A stretch of DNA of 30,296 nt from Alphaproteobacteria bacterium UBA6149. Its GTDB lineage: Bacteria; Pseudomonadota; Alphaproteobacteria; Rickettsiales; UBA998. The translations under genes were made by a program, and so were the position numbers. The notes under the pieces are model-generated. The model was not told the origin of the DNA and did no database searches. It worked only from the letters and a program-made list of their open reading frames with translations. Below, one piece after another: positions 8,159 to 14,705 of this stretch (position 1 is the first letter of the stretch; every line of letters starts with the position of its first letter). The stretch is taken from contig DIUV01000057.1 of NCBI GenBank assembly GCA_002423155.1, forward strand, positions 1-30,296. Direction: 5' to 3'.

Positions 8159-8719
8159 TTATTTTGCCATAATTGGGGTGGAATCGCGGTCTAAAAGCCG
8201 CTCAACATGCGTGGTCGCACTAGAATTGGGGCGAAATTTTTCGGCGAAATTAGTGGTGGGTGCTGAGGCAAAAACCGGTTTTTCGAAATTATGCACCGCT
8301 ACTGGGTGAGAATATTGCTGAGCATCGCTGTGCTGATGGTCAACATGCTGATGCTCATGAGTAGGAAGATTAACTGCTGGGGCGGGCAAAGCACGCTTGG
8401 GGATAGGCATTTCTAGTTCATCTATAGAAACACTCGGCTTTTTTTGCAAAACTTCCTTGCCTACGCCCACAAAAGGCGCGGCGATAATAGTAACCGCTGC
8501 TGCAATAGCAGCAAAACCCACCGCTCCTATTGCCATCCCCTCAATAATGGGCAAGGCTAACAATCCCAAAACATTAAAAAGCGGAGTTCCCGCAGCAATC
8601 GTTACCATGCCAGTAAAAATTGCGGCAAGCCCACCTGCTGCACCTAAATAAGCACCATTTTTCGCTGCTGAACCAGCATTGTCGAAAATTCTATCCCACA
8701 AATGCTTTTTTTGGCTCAT
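8159..8719 (-). CDS. Gly/Ala-rich membrane protein with a His-rich cytosolic tail
   Basis: An unknown protein of 186 residues. Residues about 20-90 form two or three long hydrophobic, glycine- and alanine-rich segments, probably membrane helices with glycine-zipper packing. The hydrophilic tail contains a histidine cluster (HEHQHVDHQH, 121-130) that could bind metal, followed by a low-complexity linker. There is no cleavable signal peptide. Its ATG overlaps the stop of the upstream gene (ATGA), so it is translationally coupled to that similarly built protein. The two probably act together at a membrane. I do not recognise the family. Confidence 0.6.
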   Translation of the reverse strand: MSQKKHLWDRIFDNAGSAAKNGAYLGAAGGLAAIFTGMVTIAAGTPLFNVLGLLALPIIEGMAIGAVGFAAIAAAVTIIAAPFVGVGKEVLQKKPSVSIDELEMPIPKRALPAPAVNLPTHEHQHVDHQHSDAQQYSHPVAVHNFEKPVFASAPTTNFAEKFRPNSSATTHVERLLDRDSTPIMAK

Positions 8720-9762
8720 ACCGCCACCTCAGCACCATGCATACGCTGGAGAATACGCTCGGTAATTTCGTTGGTCTGATTAGGCTCTGGGCGCATTATA
8801 CGCGTGCTCGGCTGGGGGTGTGGGTCAATTATCGAGGCAATCGCCGGATGCAGGCCCGCTGGAGGGGTATTGGGGGCAATAATTGAGGCAATAACTGGGT
8901 GCAAGCCTTCTGGTTGCGCTTGCGTAATATTGGCGGGGCTGGATTTAGACACTTCGGGGATTACCCCTAATTGTTGAGCACGTTGTGCGGCGATTTCATC
9001 CCATTTTCCGTCATATAATGCATTGGTAACATTGAATACTTCGCGGAAATAATGGCGATTGATACCATAAGTGGCACCGCCCACCGTACAACCAATTATA
9101 GTTGCAACAATTCCTGCCATTGTCGCACCGGCATGCCCTGCCATTGCTTCTGCGCCTAGTCCCAACAAAGAATGCCCCACGCCAAAATAACCTGCGGCGG
9201 CAATAGCTCCGCCTAATAATAAACCGGCCACCGCGCCCACTAAGGCAACTTTCCAAAAGCCCCATTGTTTGGATTGGTGCTGCCCAAAATAATGTTCTTC
9301 GTGTTTATCTTTAATGCCTTGAATATCTTCTTGTAATTTATCTAACACTTCGGGAGATAAATTATTTTGTTTCTCCATAATTGCCAATAAAACATCCATT
9401 TTATGATTGGCAACTTGTGAACGTTCTTCGTTGATTTCCATCGCCGCGGCAATCGCACCAGCACTGGTACCAATATGAGCGAAATCTTCTTTGCCTTTAA
9501 ACATCCCCACCAAGGTAGAACCTGCGAGAATCGGCGCTACCAACGGCGCAATTGTTACGGCGCCGAGCATACCAGCCGCCCCTGCCAGCGTTACCACGCC
9601 GCCCACCGCCAAGCCAATAGCTCCGCCAAGGACAACCCCCCCCAAACTTCCACGCGCCATCCCCTTATAAGCCGCCCAAAAAGCACGGTTATAATAGGGA
9701 CTCTCCCCCGGATTGGCTCCGGAGGTAGTCGAGATGGGCATATTTGTTAGTTCTTCGGTCAT
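8716..9762 (-). CDS. Gly/Ala-rich multi-helix membrane protein with internal repeat
   Basis: An unknown 348-residue protein. Two hydrophobic glycine/alanine-rich blocks (about 38-88 and 168-235) are each likely to hold two membrane helices. They are separated by a charged, probably coiled segment (about 108-160) rich in Glu, Lys and Gln. The C-terminal part is proline-rich and carries a near-exact duplicate: GLHPVIASIIAP (286-297) and GLHPAIASIIDP (303-314). It is the first gene of a coupled pair with the 186-residue protein. Glycine-rich helical hairpins of this sort occur in pore-forming or secreted proteins of host-associated bacteria, but no function can be assigned from this alone. Confidence 0.6.
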   Translation of the reverse strand: MTEELTNMPISTTSGANPGESPYYNRAFWAAYKGMARGSLGGVVLGGAIGLAVGGVVTLAGAAGMLGAVTIAPLVAPILAGSTLVGMFKGKEDFAHIGTSAGAIAAAMEINEERSQVANHKMDVLLAIMEKQNNLSPEVLDKLQEDIQGIKDKHEEHYFGQHQSKQWGFWKVALVGAVAGLLLGGAIAAAGYFGVGHSLLGLGAEAMAGHAGATMAGIVATIIGCTVGGATYGINRHYFREVFNVTNALYDGKWDEIAAQRAQQLGVIPEVSKSSPANITQAQPEGLHPVIASIIAPNTPPAGLHPAIASIIDPHPQPSTRIMRPEPNQTNEITERILQRMHGAEVAV

Positions 9763-10092
9763 ATCTTAATATGGTTATAGTTTACCCCGATTATCAGTAT
9801 AGCCTAATTTGTACGAAAATTAAGTGAAGGTTTTGTGACAATTTTTTCATATCAATTTTCCATTGGCACCAGAAAATAAATTATTCTATATAGTTATATT
9901 CACGGCTATCCTGCACTTTTTTGGCTCTATAAAATGTTTATTATATATCAACACTCTCCGTCGTCATCCCCGCCTTGTGCGGGGATCTTAGGACACAAAA
10001 AATACAGAAATTGTAGCCCGAGATCCCCGCACAAGGCGGGGATGACGACGGAGAGCACGAAGAAAAACACAAAGTGTCGGGTAGTATAAGTT
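9763..10092. other. 330-base intergenic region between divergent genes
   Basis: This AT-rich region must hold the promoters of the membrane-protein pair (minus) and of the dehydrogenase-like gene (plus). On the minus strand a TATACT -10-like hexamer lies at 9796-9801, without a convincing -35 box. The right third is filled by the 35-bp inverted repeat listed separately. I see no further gene. Confidence 0.45.
9954..10055. repeat. Perfect 35-bp inverted repeat (REP-like palindrome pair)
   Basis: Arms 9954-9988 and 10021-10055 are exact reverse complements, separated by 32 bases. Each arm itself contains the small palindrome ATCCCCGCCTTGTGCGGGGAT. The GTCATCCCCGC core is of the kind found in dispersed REP-like repeats of many proteobacteria, here as a head-to-head pair. 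A diverged single unit lies between rpoB and the protease gene. It could fold into a cruciform or a long RNA hairpin. Confidence 0.85.
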
Positions 10093-10629
10093 ATGACCCT
10101 CGCCCATAATATAGCCGTTGCTTACGGTGACTCACCAACCGCCACCGAAGCCGCTCTTTTAGTGCTGGCGCGGGCTTATGCTAATTTGAATTTTACCGCA
10201 CTGGAATTAGGCGGTTTATGGTATGGACGCGGTGCGGAAGATGGCATTCCGCCACATGCATTGAATTCTATCAGCAATTGTTCCGCTTTATTAATGGGCG
10301 CTTATGAAGTGCCTGCGGAGATGCTTTCCCCGATTGCGACTTTACGGGAAAAATATAATTTATGGGCGGAAGAAGCGCATGTTTGGCAAAATCTGGCGAT
10401 TACTATCTATCGAGGGGCGGATTTTGCGATTTTTACCCCACGTAATTCTGCGCCTGAAAATTTAATTTTCGCCAGCATTGCCCTACTAAAACATCTAAAC
10501 GAAAGCGAAACCGCTTTGCAGATAGAAAAAGCGTTGCAATCTGTCTATAAAGCTAGCATGAATGAACTAAATATTGAATTAAGTATTGAAGATTTCGCCA
10601 ATTTAATCACCGCAAAACTTTGGGAGTAA
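10093..10629 (+). CDS. Shortened isocitrate/isopropylmalate-dehydrogenase-like protein
   Basis: This 178-residue protein looks like the first quarter of an isocitrate/isopropylmalate dehydrogenase joined to its last part. IAVAYGDSP..EAALLVLARA matches the first strand and helix. GIPPHALNSISNCSALLMGA matches the strand before the substrate loop, and LREKYNLWAEE the arginine helix (usually LRKxLDLYANLRP). LLKHLNESETALQIEKAL resembles the C-terminal helices. The middle (tyrosine, lysine and paired aspartates of the active site, about 150-200 residues) is absent, so normal dehydrogenase activity is not expected. The gene ends five bases before the start of psd and supplies its ribosome binding site, so the two are probably co-transcribed. 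Homology is my reading and is moderately sure. Confidence 0.55.
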   Translation: MTLAHNIAVAYGDSPTATEAALLVLARAYANLNFTALELGGLWYGRGAEDGIPPHALNSISNCSALLMGAYEVPAEMLSPIATLREKYNLWAEEAHVWQNLAITIYRGADFAIFTPRNSAPENLIFASIALLKHLNESETALQIEKALQSVYKASMNELNIELSIEDFANLITAKLWE

Positions 10630-10634
10630 AACAA

Positions 10635-11363
10635 ATGGCTAGTGAAAATCAATTATGGGATACGATTAAAACCGTAATGGTGCCAATTCACCCAGCAGGT
10701 TGGCCGTTTGTTACCGGCTTTGCGGTTATTACGGCGTTTTTGGCGTTTTTATCCAGCTTTTTAGGCTTTATTGGCATTGTGGCGACCGCTTGGTGCATTT
10801 ATTTCTTTCGTAACCCTGTACGCATTACTCCCCAGCGCGAGGGGTTGATTATCAGCCCTGCCGATGGAGTGGTACAAAGCATTACGCGCGTTACGCCTGC
10901 GGAAGAATTGCATTTGGGTAGTGAGCCGCGCACGCGCATCAGCATATTTTTGAATGTGTTTGACGTGCATGTAAACCGCGTACCTGCCAGTGGTAAAGTT
11001 ACCCATTCCACCTATCATCCCGGTTTGTTTTTGAACGCTTCTTTAGACAAAGCCAGCGAACATAATGAACGGCAGATGATAACTATGGAATTAGAAGCGG
11101 ATGCTGATGAACAGCCCAAAACTATGGCATTCGTGCAGATTGCTGGGTTAGTTGCGCGGCGGATTATTTGTAATTTGAGCAAAAATCAAGGCGTAGTAGC
11201 CGGGGAAGTGTTTGGCTTAATTCGTTTTGGTAGCCGCGCAGATATTTATCTGCCCTTAGGCGTAGAACCCTTGGTGCTAGAAGGTCAGCGGATGATTGGC
11301 GGTGAAACTGTATTGGCGGATATGAAACATCCTGATGATGTGCGCGAACCTTTAGCCCAATAA
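10635..11363 (+). CDS. psd: Phosphatidylserine decarboxylase proenzyme (short form)
   Basis: This enzyme makes phosphatidylethanolamine from phosphatidylserine at the inner membrane, using a pyruvoyl group made by self-cleavage. It has 242 residues, the length of the short (type II) form. After an amphipathic start come two hydrophobic stretches (about 22-58) and the FFRNP motif. The likely catalytic residues are Asp77 (SPADG), His128 (TYHPG) and the cleavage pair Gly199-Ser200 in IRFGSRADIY. ATG 10635 is chosen over an upstream ATG because GGGAG precedes it at proper distance. It is followed by pssA, which makes its substrate; the two genes often form one operon. Confidence 0.95.
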   Translation: MASENQLWDTIKTVMVPIHPAGWPFVTGFAVITAFLAFLSSFLGFIGIVATAWCIYFFRNPVRITPQREGLIISPADGVVQSITRVTPAEELHLGSEPRTRISIFLNVFDVHVNRVPASGKVTHSTYHPGLFLNASLDKASEHNERQMITMELEADADEQPKTMAFVQIAGLVARRIICNLSKNQGVVAGEVFGLIRFGSRADIYLPLGVEPLVLEGQRMIGGETVLADMKHPDDVREPLAQ

Positions 11364-11369
11364 CTATAG

Positions 11370-11484
11370 TCTTTGTATTTTGAAACGCCGAACGCCCATC
11401 TCTTAGGAATAGGGGCGGGTTTGCAGTCGCAAACCTATAGTGTTTCAAAAGAAATTAAGGTCATTTCAAAGGTGAAACACTATA
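11370..11484 (+). repeat. 115-bp structured repeat, copy A (in the pssA leader)
   Basis: Starting seven bases after the psd stop and ending two bases before the pssA ATG, this block has the same layout as copies B and C. It has a GC-rich 5' part, a hairpin GGTTTGC-AGTC-GCAAACC, then CTATAG and 12-bp arms TATAGTGTTTCA/TGAAACACTATA around an AT-rich loop. The last 68 bases align without gaps to copy C. The arm sequences differ from B and C on both sides, so pairing is kept. It forms nearly the whole untranslated leader of pssA. Confidence 0.7.
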
Positions 11485-11486
11485 AC

Positions 11487-12206
11487 ATGCAAAAACAATT
11501 TCCCTTAAGTAGAATTTTCCCCAATATGGTAACCGTAGCCGGTCTGTGCTGCGGACTTTCCGCCGTGCGCTTTGCGCTGATGGAACGCTGGGAAATTGTG
11601 ATTGCTCTGGTGCTGGCAGCAGGAATTATTGACGCGCTGGATGGCTTAGCTGCCCGCTTGCTCAAAGCCACCAGCCAATTTGGCGCCCAATTAGATTCAC
11701 TTTCCGATATTATCAGCTTTGGCGTTTCCCCTGCTTTAGTAATGTATTTATGGGTATTGCAAGACAAACAACGTTATGGCTGGGCAGCCGCCCTTTTCTT
11801 TGTGGTTTGCTGCGCACTGCGATTAGCCCGTTTCAACGCGAGCATCATTAAAGAAGGCGAACCCAAGCCCGCCCATAAACGCTTCTTTACCGGAATTCCT
11901 GCCCCTGCAGGCGCATTACTCGCCACCGCGCCCATCACTTTATCCCTAGAACAAATTAACTGGTTCGCCGATAAACCCATGGCATCCTCTTTTTATCTCA
12001 TCATAATCGCCTTATTAATGGCAAGCCGCATCCCCACTTTTTCCTTTAAACAAATCCGCATTAGCCAACCAATGATTTTACCCGTAATGATGGTCGTATC
12101 GCTCTATGTGGCTACTTTCTTTATTGAACCATGGATTGCGCTGTTATTTACTGGCGCGGTTTATGTGGCTTGTATTCCTTGGAGTGCGTGGTTGGCGCGG
12201 AAATAA
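11487..12206 (+). CDS. pssA: CDP-diacylglycerol-serine O-phosphatidyltransferase
   Basis: This integral membrane enzyme joins serine to CDP-diacylglycerol, giving phosphatidylserine for Psd. It has 239 residues. The CDP-alcohol phosphatidyltransferase signature DG(x2)AR(x8)G(x3)D(x3)D is complete: Asp52, Gly53, Ala56, Arg57, Gly66, Asp70 and Asp74. Around it lie six or more hydrophobic segments. The frame is open further upstream, but ATG 11487 (MQKQFPLSRIFPNMVT) fits the family start, and the upstream codons fall in repeat copy A. The repeat's terminal stem could influence translation of this gene. Confidence 0.93.
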   Translation: MQKQFPLSRIFPNMVTVAGLCCGLSAVRFALMERWEIVIALVLAAGIIDALDGLAARLLKATSQFGAQLDSLSDIISFGVSPALVMYLWVLQDKQRYGWAAALFFVVCCALRLARFNASIIKEGEPKPAHKRFFTGIPAPAGALLATAPITLSLEQINWFADKPMASSFYLIIIALLMASRIPTFSFKQIRISQPMILPVMMVVSLYVATFFIEPWIALLFTGAVYVACIPWSAWLARK

Positions 12207-12210
12207 TTCA

Positions 12211-12353
12211 GGGAACCTCTAAAAATTCATTCTGGCGAGCAAAATGCGCGGCAATGAAGTGGCGCAAGCGGAGCGTAGCAGCGCTACGTGAGCATTGTGA
12301 CGAAGCTTCATTGCAGATAAGTTTGCCGCCAGAATGAATTTTTAGAGGTGCCC
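12211..12353. repeat. 143-bp nested palindrome behind pssA
   Basis: The outer arms, 12211-12237 and 12327-12353, match in 26 of 27 positions and start with the AACCTCTAAAAATTCATTC core. Inside are GCAATGAAG/CTTCATTGC arms (12251-12259 and 12306-12314) and a central CGTAGC-AGC-GCTACG hairpin. The element begins four bases after the pssA stop. It has the look of a non-autonomous palindromic element (MITE or REP-like) and could also end transcription from both sides. It is unrelated in sequence to the 115-bp family. Confidence 0.8.
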
Positions 12354-12375
12354 TTCATCCAATGAAGTATAAATA

Positions 12376-12825
12376 CTAATAACTTAAATTATTTTCCAAA
12401 GCCAAAGTAGCCAGTGCAACTATACGCGGAATTGGTTTTTCACCATGGTCATAATAGGCAACCATACGGCGACTAATGCCGAGTGCCGCAGCGGCATCAT
12501 CTAGGGTATAGGATTTATTTTCTCGCCATTTACGAAAAGCGGAGGCACTAATGGTTTTTCCTGATTGTTCTTGTGCCAGACGCCATAAACTATCGGCAGA
12601 CATATCTATTTCATCTGACCAAACAATATCCGCACCATATTCACCCACTCGCACTTGATTAAATAAGTCAGGTGATTGACGTAATGGCGCATAAACGCGA
12701 AACGTGTCAATTAACTCAGACACATCAATTATACTTTCCCCCCCATTTTTCCAGCTAATTCGCAAGCTATTAGGGGTTGCCGTAGTAGAAACATTTATTA
12801 TCCGCGGTAAAGATTTTTTGGGCAT
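12376..12825 (-). CDS. DUF2442 plus helix-turn-helix protein, antitoxin-like
   Basis: A 149-residue protein with an N-terminal DUF2442-like domain (about 8-85, including the FRVYAPLRQSPDLFNQVRVGEYGADIVW part) and a C-terminal helix-turn-helix (about 107-130, TLDDAAAALGISRRMVAYYDHG). Such proteins are usually encoded after a small DUF4160 protein and are predicted antitoxins/regulators of that pair. Here the DUF4160 gene directly upstream is split by a repeat, so the regulator is probably an orphan. It may still bind its own promoter region. The prediction of a toxin-antitoxin role is from family context and is not proven. Confidence 0.75.
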   Translation of the reverse strand: MPKKSLPRIINVSTTATPNSLRISWKNGGESIIDVSELIDTFRVYAPLRQSPDLFNQVRVGEYGADIVWSDEIDMSADSLWRLAQEQSGKTISASAFRKWRENKSYTLDDAAAALGISRRMVAYYDHGEKPIPRIVALATLALENNLSY

Positions 12826-12830
12826 AAATT

Positions 12831-13174
12831 TTATCCTCGTTCATTTAGTTCTATCCATTTTAATGCCAGATATTCACGATTAACAATCGCCCACTCCATC
12901 GCTTCAGCAATTTGCGCCGACCTAGCTTCACCTTTCATAATGGTTAGATCATAAATTCTAAAATAAGACGTTCAGGCGCCACTAAGGCTAACGCCGCACG
13001 AGCGGCGGTCTTGCCGTCGCAAGACTATAGCAATTTCAAGTATTTTTAAGGAAGTGAAATTAGAAATTGCTATATCACCTGAAAATCTACATCCACAATA
13101 TGAAAATGCGGAGGATGATGATCATCAGTGTACATACGAATACTAGTCGAGCAGAAGCGTTTAATGATTGGCAT
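12831..13174 (-). pseudogene. DUF4160 gene split by repeat copy B
   Basis: The minus strand from 13174 reads MPIIKRFCSTSIRMYTDDHHPPHFHIVDVDFQVI (34 residues, shown in the parts MPIIKRF, DDHHPPHFHI and DFQVI) and then stops at a TAG inside repeat copy B. Beyond the repeat, from 12959, another frame reads RIYDLTI, GEARSAQIAEAMEWAI and ALKWIELNERG to a stop at 12831. Together they make up almost a whole DUF4160 protein, with the histidine-rich DHHPPHFH segment near the start and the WxELN end. Both junction frames have stops within the repeat, so no fusion product is expected. Its usual partner, the DUF2442/HTH gene, starts five bases downstream. Confidence 0.75.
12960..13074 (+). repeat. 115-bp structured repeat, copy B (inside the DUF4160 gene)
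   Basis: The block runs from AAAATAAGACGTTCAG to GAAATTGCTATA. It contains hairpins GCCGC-ACGA-GCGGC and GTCTTGC-CGTC-GCAAGAC, and terminal arms TATAGCAATTTC/GAAATTGCTATA around an AT-rich loop. Copy C is its homologue in opposite orientation with the same length and the same ends. The hairpin arms differ in both strands so that pairing is preserved. Because it splits a coding frame, it must have inserted, or spread, as a unit. Confidence 0.8.
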
Positions 13175-13245
13175 AAAACTTCATATAGTGCAACTATTGC
13201 ATTTTTTGCAAAAAAAGTCAAATTTTTATGTCGAGATGAATACGC

Positions 13246-13677
13246 TTAAATCTTCTTACTAAAATGCAAACATTTAATCGCAAATCCTTCGCGGAAATAA
13301 AAGCGATGCGCAGTTTCGTTGGTGACATACGAATCTAAAATCACGCTTTGGCAATCTGCTCCCCGGGCGAAATCTTCCATCCATGCGAGCATAGCCCGCC
13401 CAATTCCTTGGTTTTGATGCTCGGCGTCGATAATAAAATTATCAATCCGTAGCGTGCGCTTGTTATAAAACTGGCAATTAATCCAAAAGCCACTTACGCC
13501 CACTAATTCATTTTGCTCATTCTCAGCGGCAATTGCTTTGTACCCATTGCTACGCATTTCCTCTAATAAAGTCACGAATTCCACGCGCTCCATAGTTGGA
13601 TAACGCTGTTGCAAAAGCGGATACATGCTAAGCATATCCGCGGCGGAAACTAATTCTTTGATTACAATTTTTGTCAT
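13246..13677 (-). CDS. GNAT-family N-acetyltransferase
   Basis: A soluble 143-residue enzyme that would move an acetyl group from acetyl-CoA to an amine. The substrate is unknown. The acetyl-CoA-binding motif A is visible as IIDAEHQNQGIGRAMLAW, preceded by the LRIDNF strand, and motif B follows as VTNETAHRFYFREGF. The ATG giving MTKIVIKEL is taken as start because the fold begins there; an ATG six codons upstream is possible, and neither has a clear ribosome binding site. It is divergent from bamD and unlikely to be functionally tied to it. Confidence 0.85.
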   Translation of the reverse strand: MTKIVIKELVSAADMLSMYPLLQQRYPTMERVEFVTLLEEMRSNGYKAIAAENEQNELVGVSGFWINCQFYNKRTLRIDNFIIDAEHQNQGIGRAMLAWMEDFARGADCQSVILDSYVTNETAHRFYFREGFAIKCLHFSKKI

Positions 13678-13758
13678 GAGCAACATCATTACCATAAATT
13701 AACCAAATGCAAGAAAATTATTATTCCCAAGTTGATTGCACGCTGATATAAGCACAAT

Positions 13759-14553
13759 ATGAACCATATAAAAAAAATTATTTTTGCCCTTTTGCTCGCC
13801 GTTGCACTCAATGCGTGTAGTGATGACCAAGATGAAAATCAGGCATCCCAGCCTGCTGATGTGCTTTATAATAAAGCGCGGGATGCCTTTGCGGAGAAAA
13901 AATACAAAGATGCGATTGAAGCTTTTGACGAGGTGGATCGCCAGCATCCTTATTCTGAATGGGCACCGCGCGCACAGATAATGGCGGCTTATGCCTATTA
14001 TGAATCGGAAAAATACGACGATGCCATTTTGGCGCTTGACCGTTTTGTTAAATTGCATCCCGGGCATGAAAGTGCAGCATATTCTTATTATCTAACCGCC
14101 TTATGTTATTATGAGCAAATTTCCGATGTTGGGCGTGATCAGGGCATGACCGAGCAAGCTTTGCAAGCCTTGTCAGATGTTATTAAACGCTTCCCCGATA
14201 GTGATTATGCGCGTGATGCGCGCCTAAAATTAGATTTGGTGAATGACCATCTAGCTGGCAAAGAAATGATGGTCGGGCGTTATTATCTCAACCGCGATGA
14301 ATATCTCTCTGCCGCTAATCGCTTTAAACTGGTAATTGATAAATACCAAACCACCAGCCATGTGCCCGAAGCCTTGCACCGCTTAGTAGAAACCTACTTA
14401 AAACTTGGTGTGCGCGAGGAAGCTAAACGCTATGCTGCGGTTTTAGGACATAATTATCCTGGCAGCGTGTGGTATCGCTATAGCTACAGCCTGCTGGAGG
14501 GTAAAGATTTAACTGAAAAACCTAAAAATGGGTTGTTAGGGAATATTTTTTAG
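13759..14553 (+). CDS. bamD: Outer-membrane assembly lipoprotein BamD
   Basis: This is a lipoprotein component of the BAM complex, which folds beta-barrel proteins into the outer membrane. The N-terminus is a lipoprotein signal peptide with lipobox LNAC (Cys20). It is followed by a short acidic linker and tetratricopeptide-type repeats over most of the 264 residues (for example YNKARDAFAEKKYKDAIEAF and the AAYAYYESEKYDDAI region). Length and repeats match the family. It is followed by recN, a gene order shared with many alphaproteobacteria. The repeat copy C starts right after its stop codon. Confidence 0.95.
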   Translation: MNHIKKIIFALLLAVALNACSDDQDENQASQPADVLYNKARDAFAEKKYKDAIEAFDEVDRQHPYSEWAPRAQIMAAYAYYESEKYDDAILALDRFVKLHPGHESAAYSYYLTALCYYEQISDVGRDQGMTEQALQALSDVIKRFPDSDYARDARLKLDLVNDHLAGKEMMVGRYYLNRDEYLSAANRFKLVIDKYQTTSHVPEALHRLVETYLKLGVREEAKRYAAVLGHNYPGSVWYRYSYSLLEGKDLTEKPKNGLLGNIF

Positions 14554-14668
14554 TATAGCAATTTCTAATTTTATTTACGTAAAAACACTTGAAATTGCTA
14601 TAGGTTTGAGACCGCAAACTCGCGGCGTGTGCCGCATTAGCCTTAGCGGCGACTGAACGTCTTATTTT
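14554..14668 (-). repeat. 115-bp structured repeat, copy C (between bamD and recN)
   Basis: This is the reverse-oriented homologue of copy B, directly abutting the bamD stop codon. It has the same ends (TATAGCAATTTC on one side, CTTATTTT on the other), a GCGGC-ACAC-GCCGC hairpin and a GTTTG/CAAAC hairpin, and the terminal arms are identical to those of copy B. The intervening loops differ. It may form a transcript stem-loop between bamD and recN. Confidence 0.8.
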
Positions 14669-14705
14669 GTAATCTGTGTATTAATTCTGCTAAAAAAACA
14701 AAAAA

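Noticed and set aside
9011..9265. Minus-strand 84-codon Arg/Gly-rich frame
   Set aside because: It is a shifted-frame shadow of the 348-residue membrane protein gene.
11373..11486. N-terminal extension of PssA by 38 codons
   Set aside because: The extension is translated from repeat copy A and lacks family similarity; the conserved start is at 11487.
13067..13249. Plus-strand 60-codon frame
   Set aside because: It lies antisense to the N-terminal half of the DUF4160 gene and begins inside repeat copy B; the minus-strand reading has clear family features.
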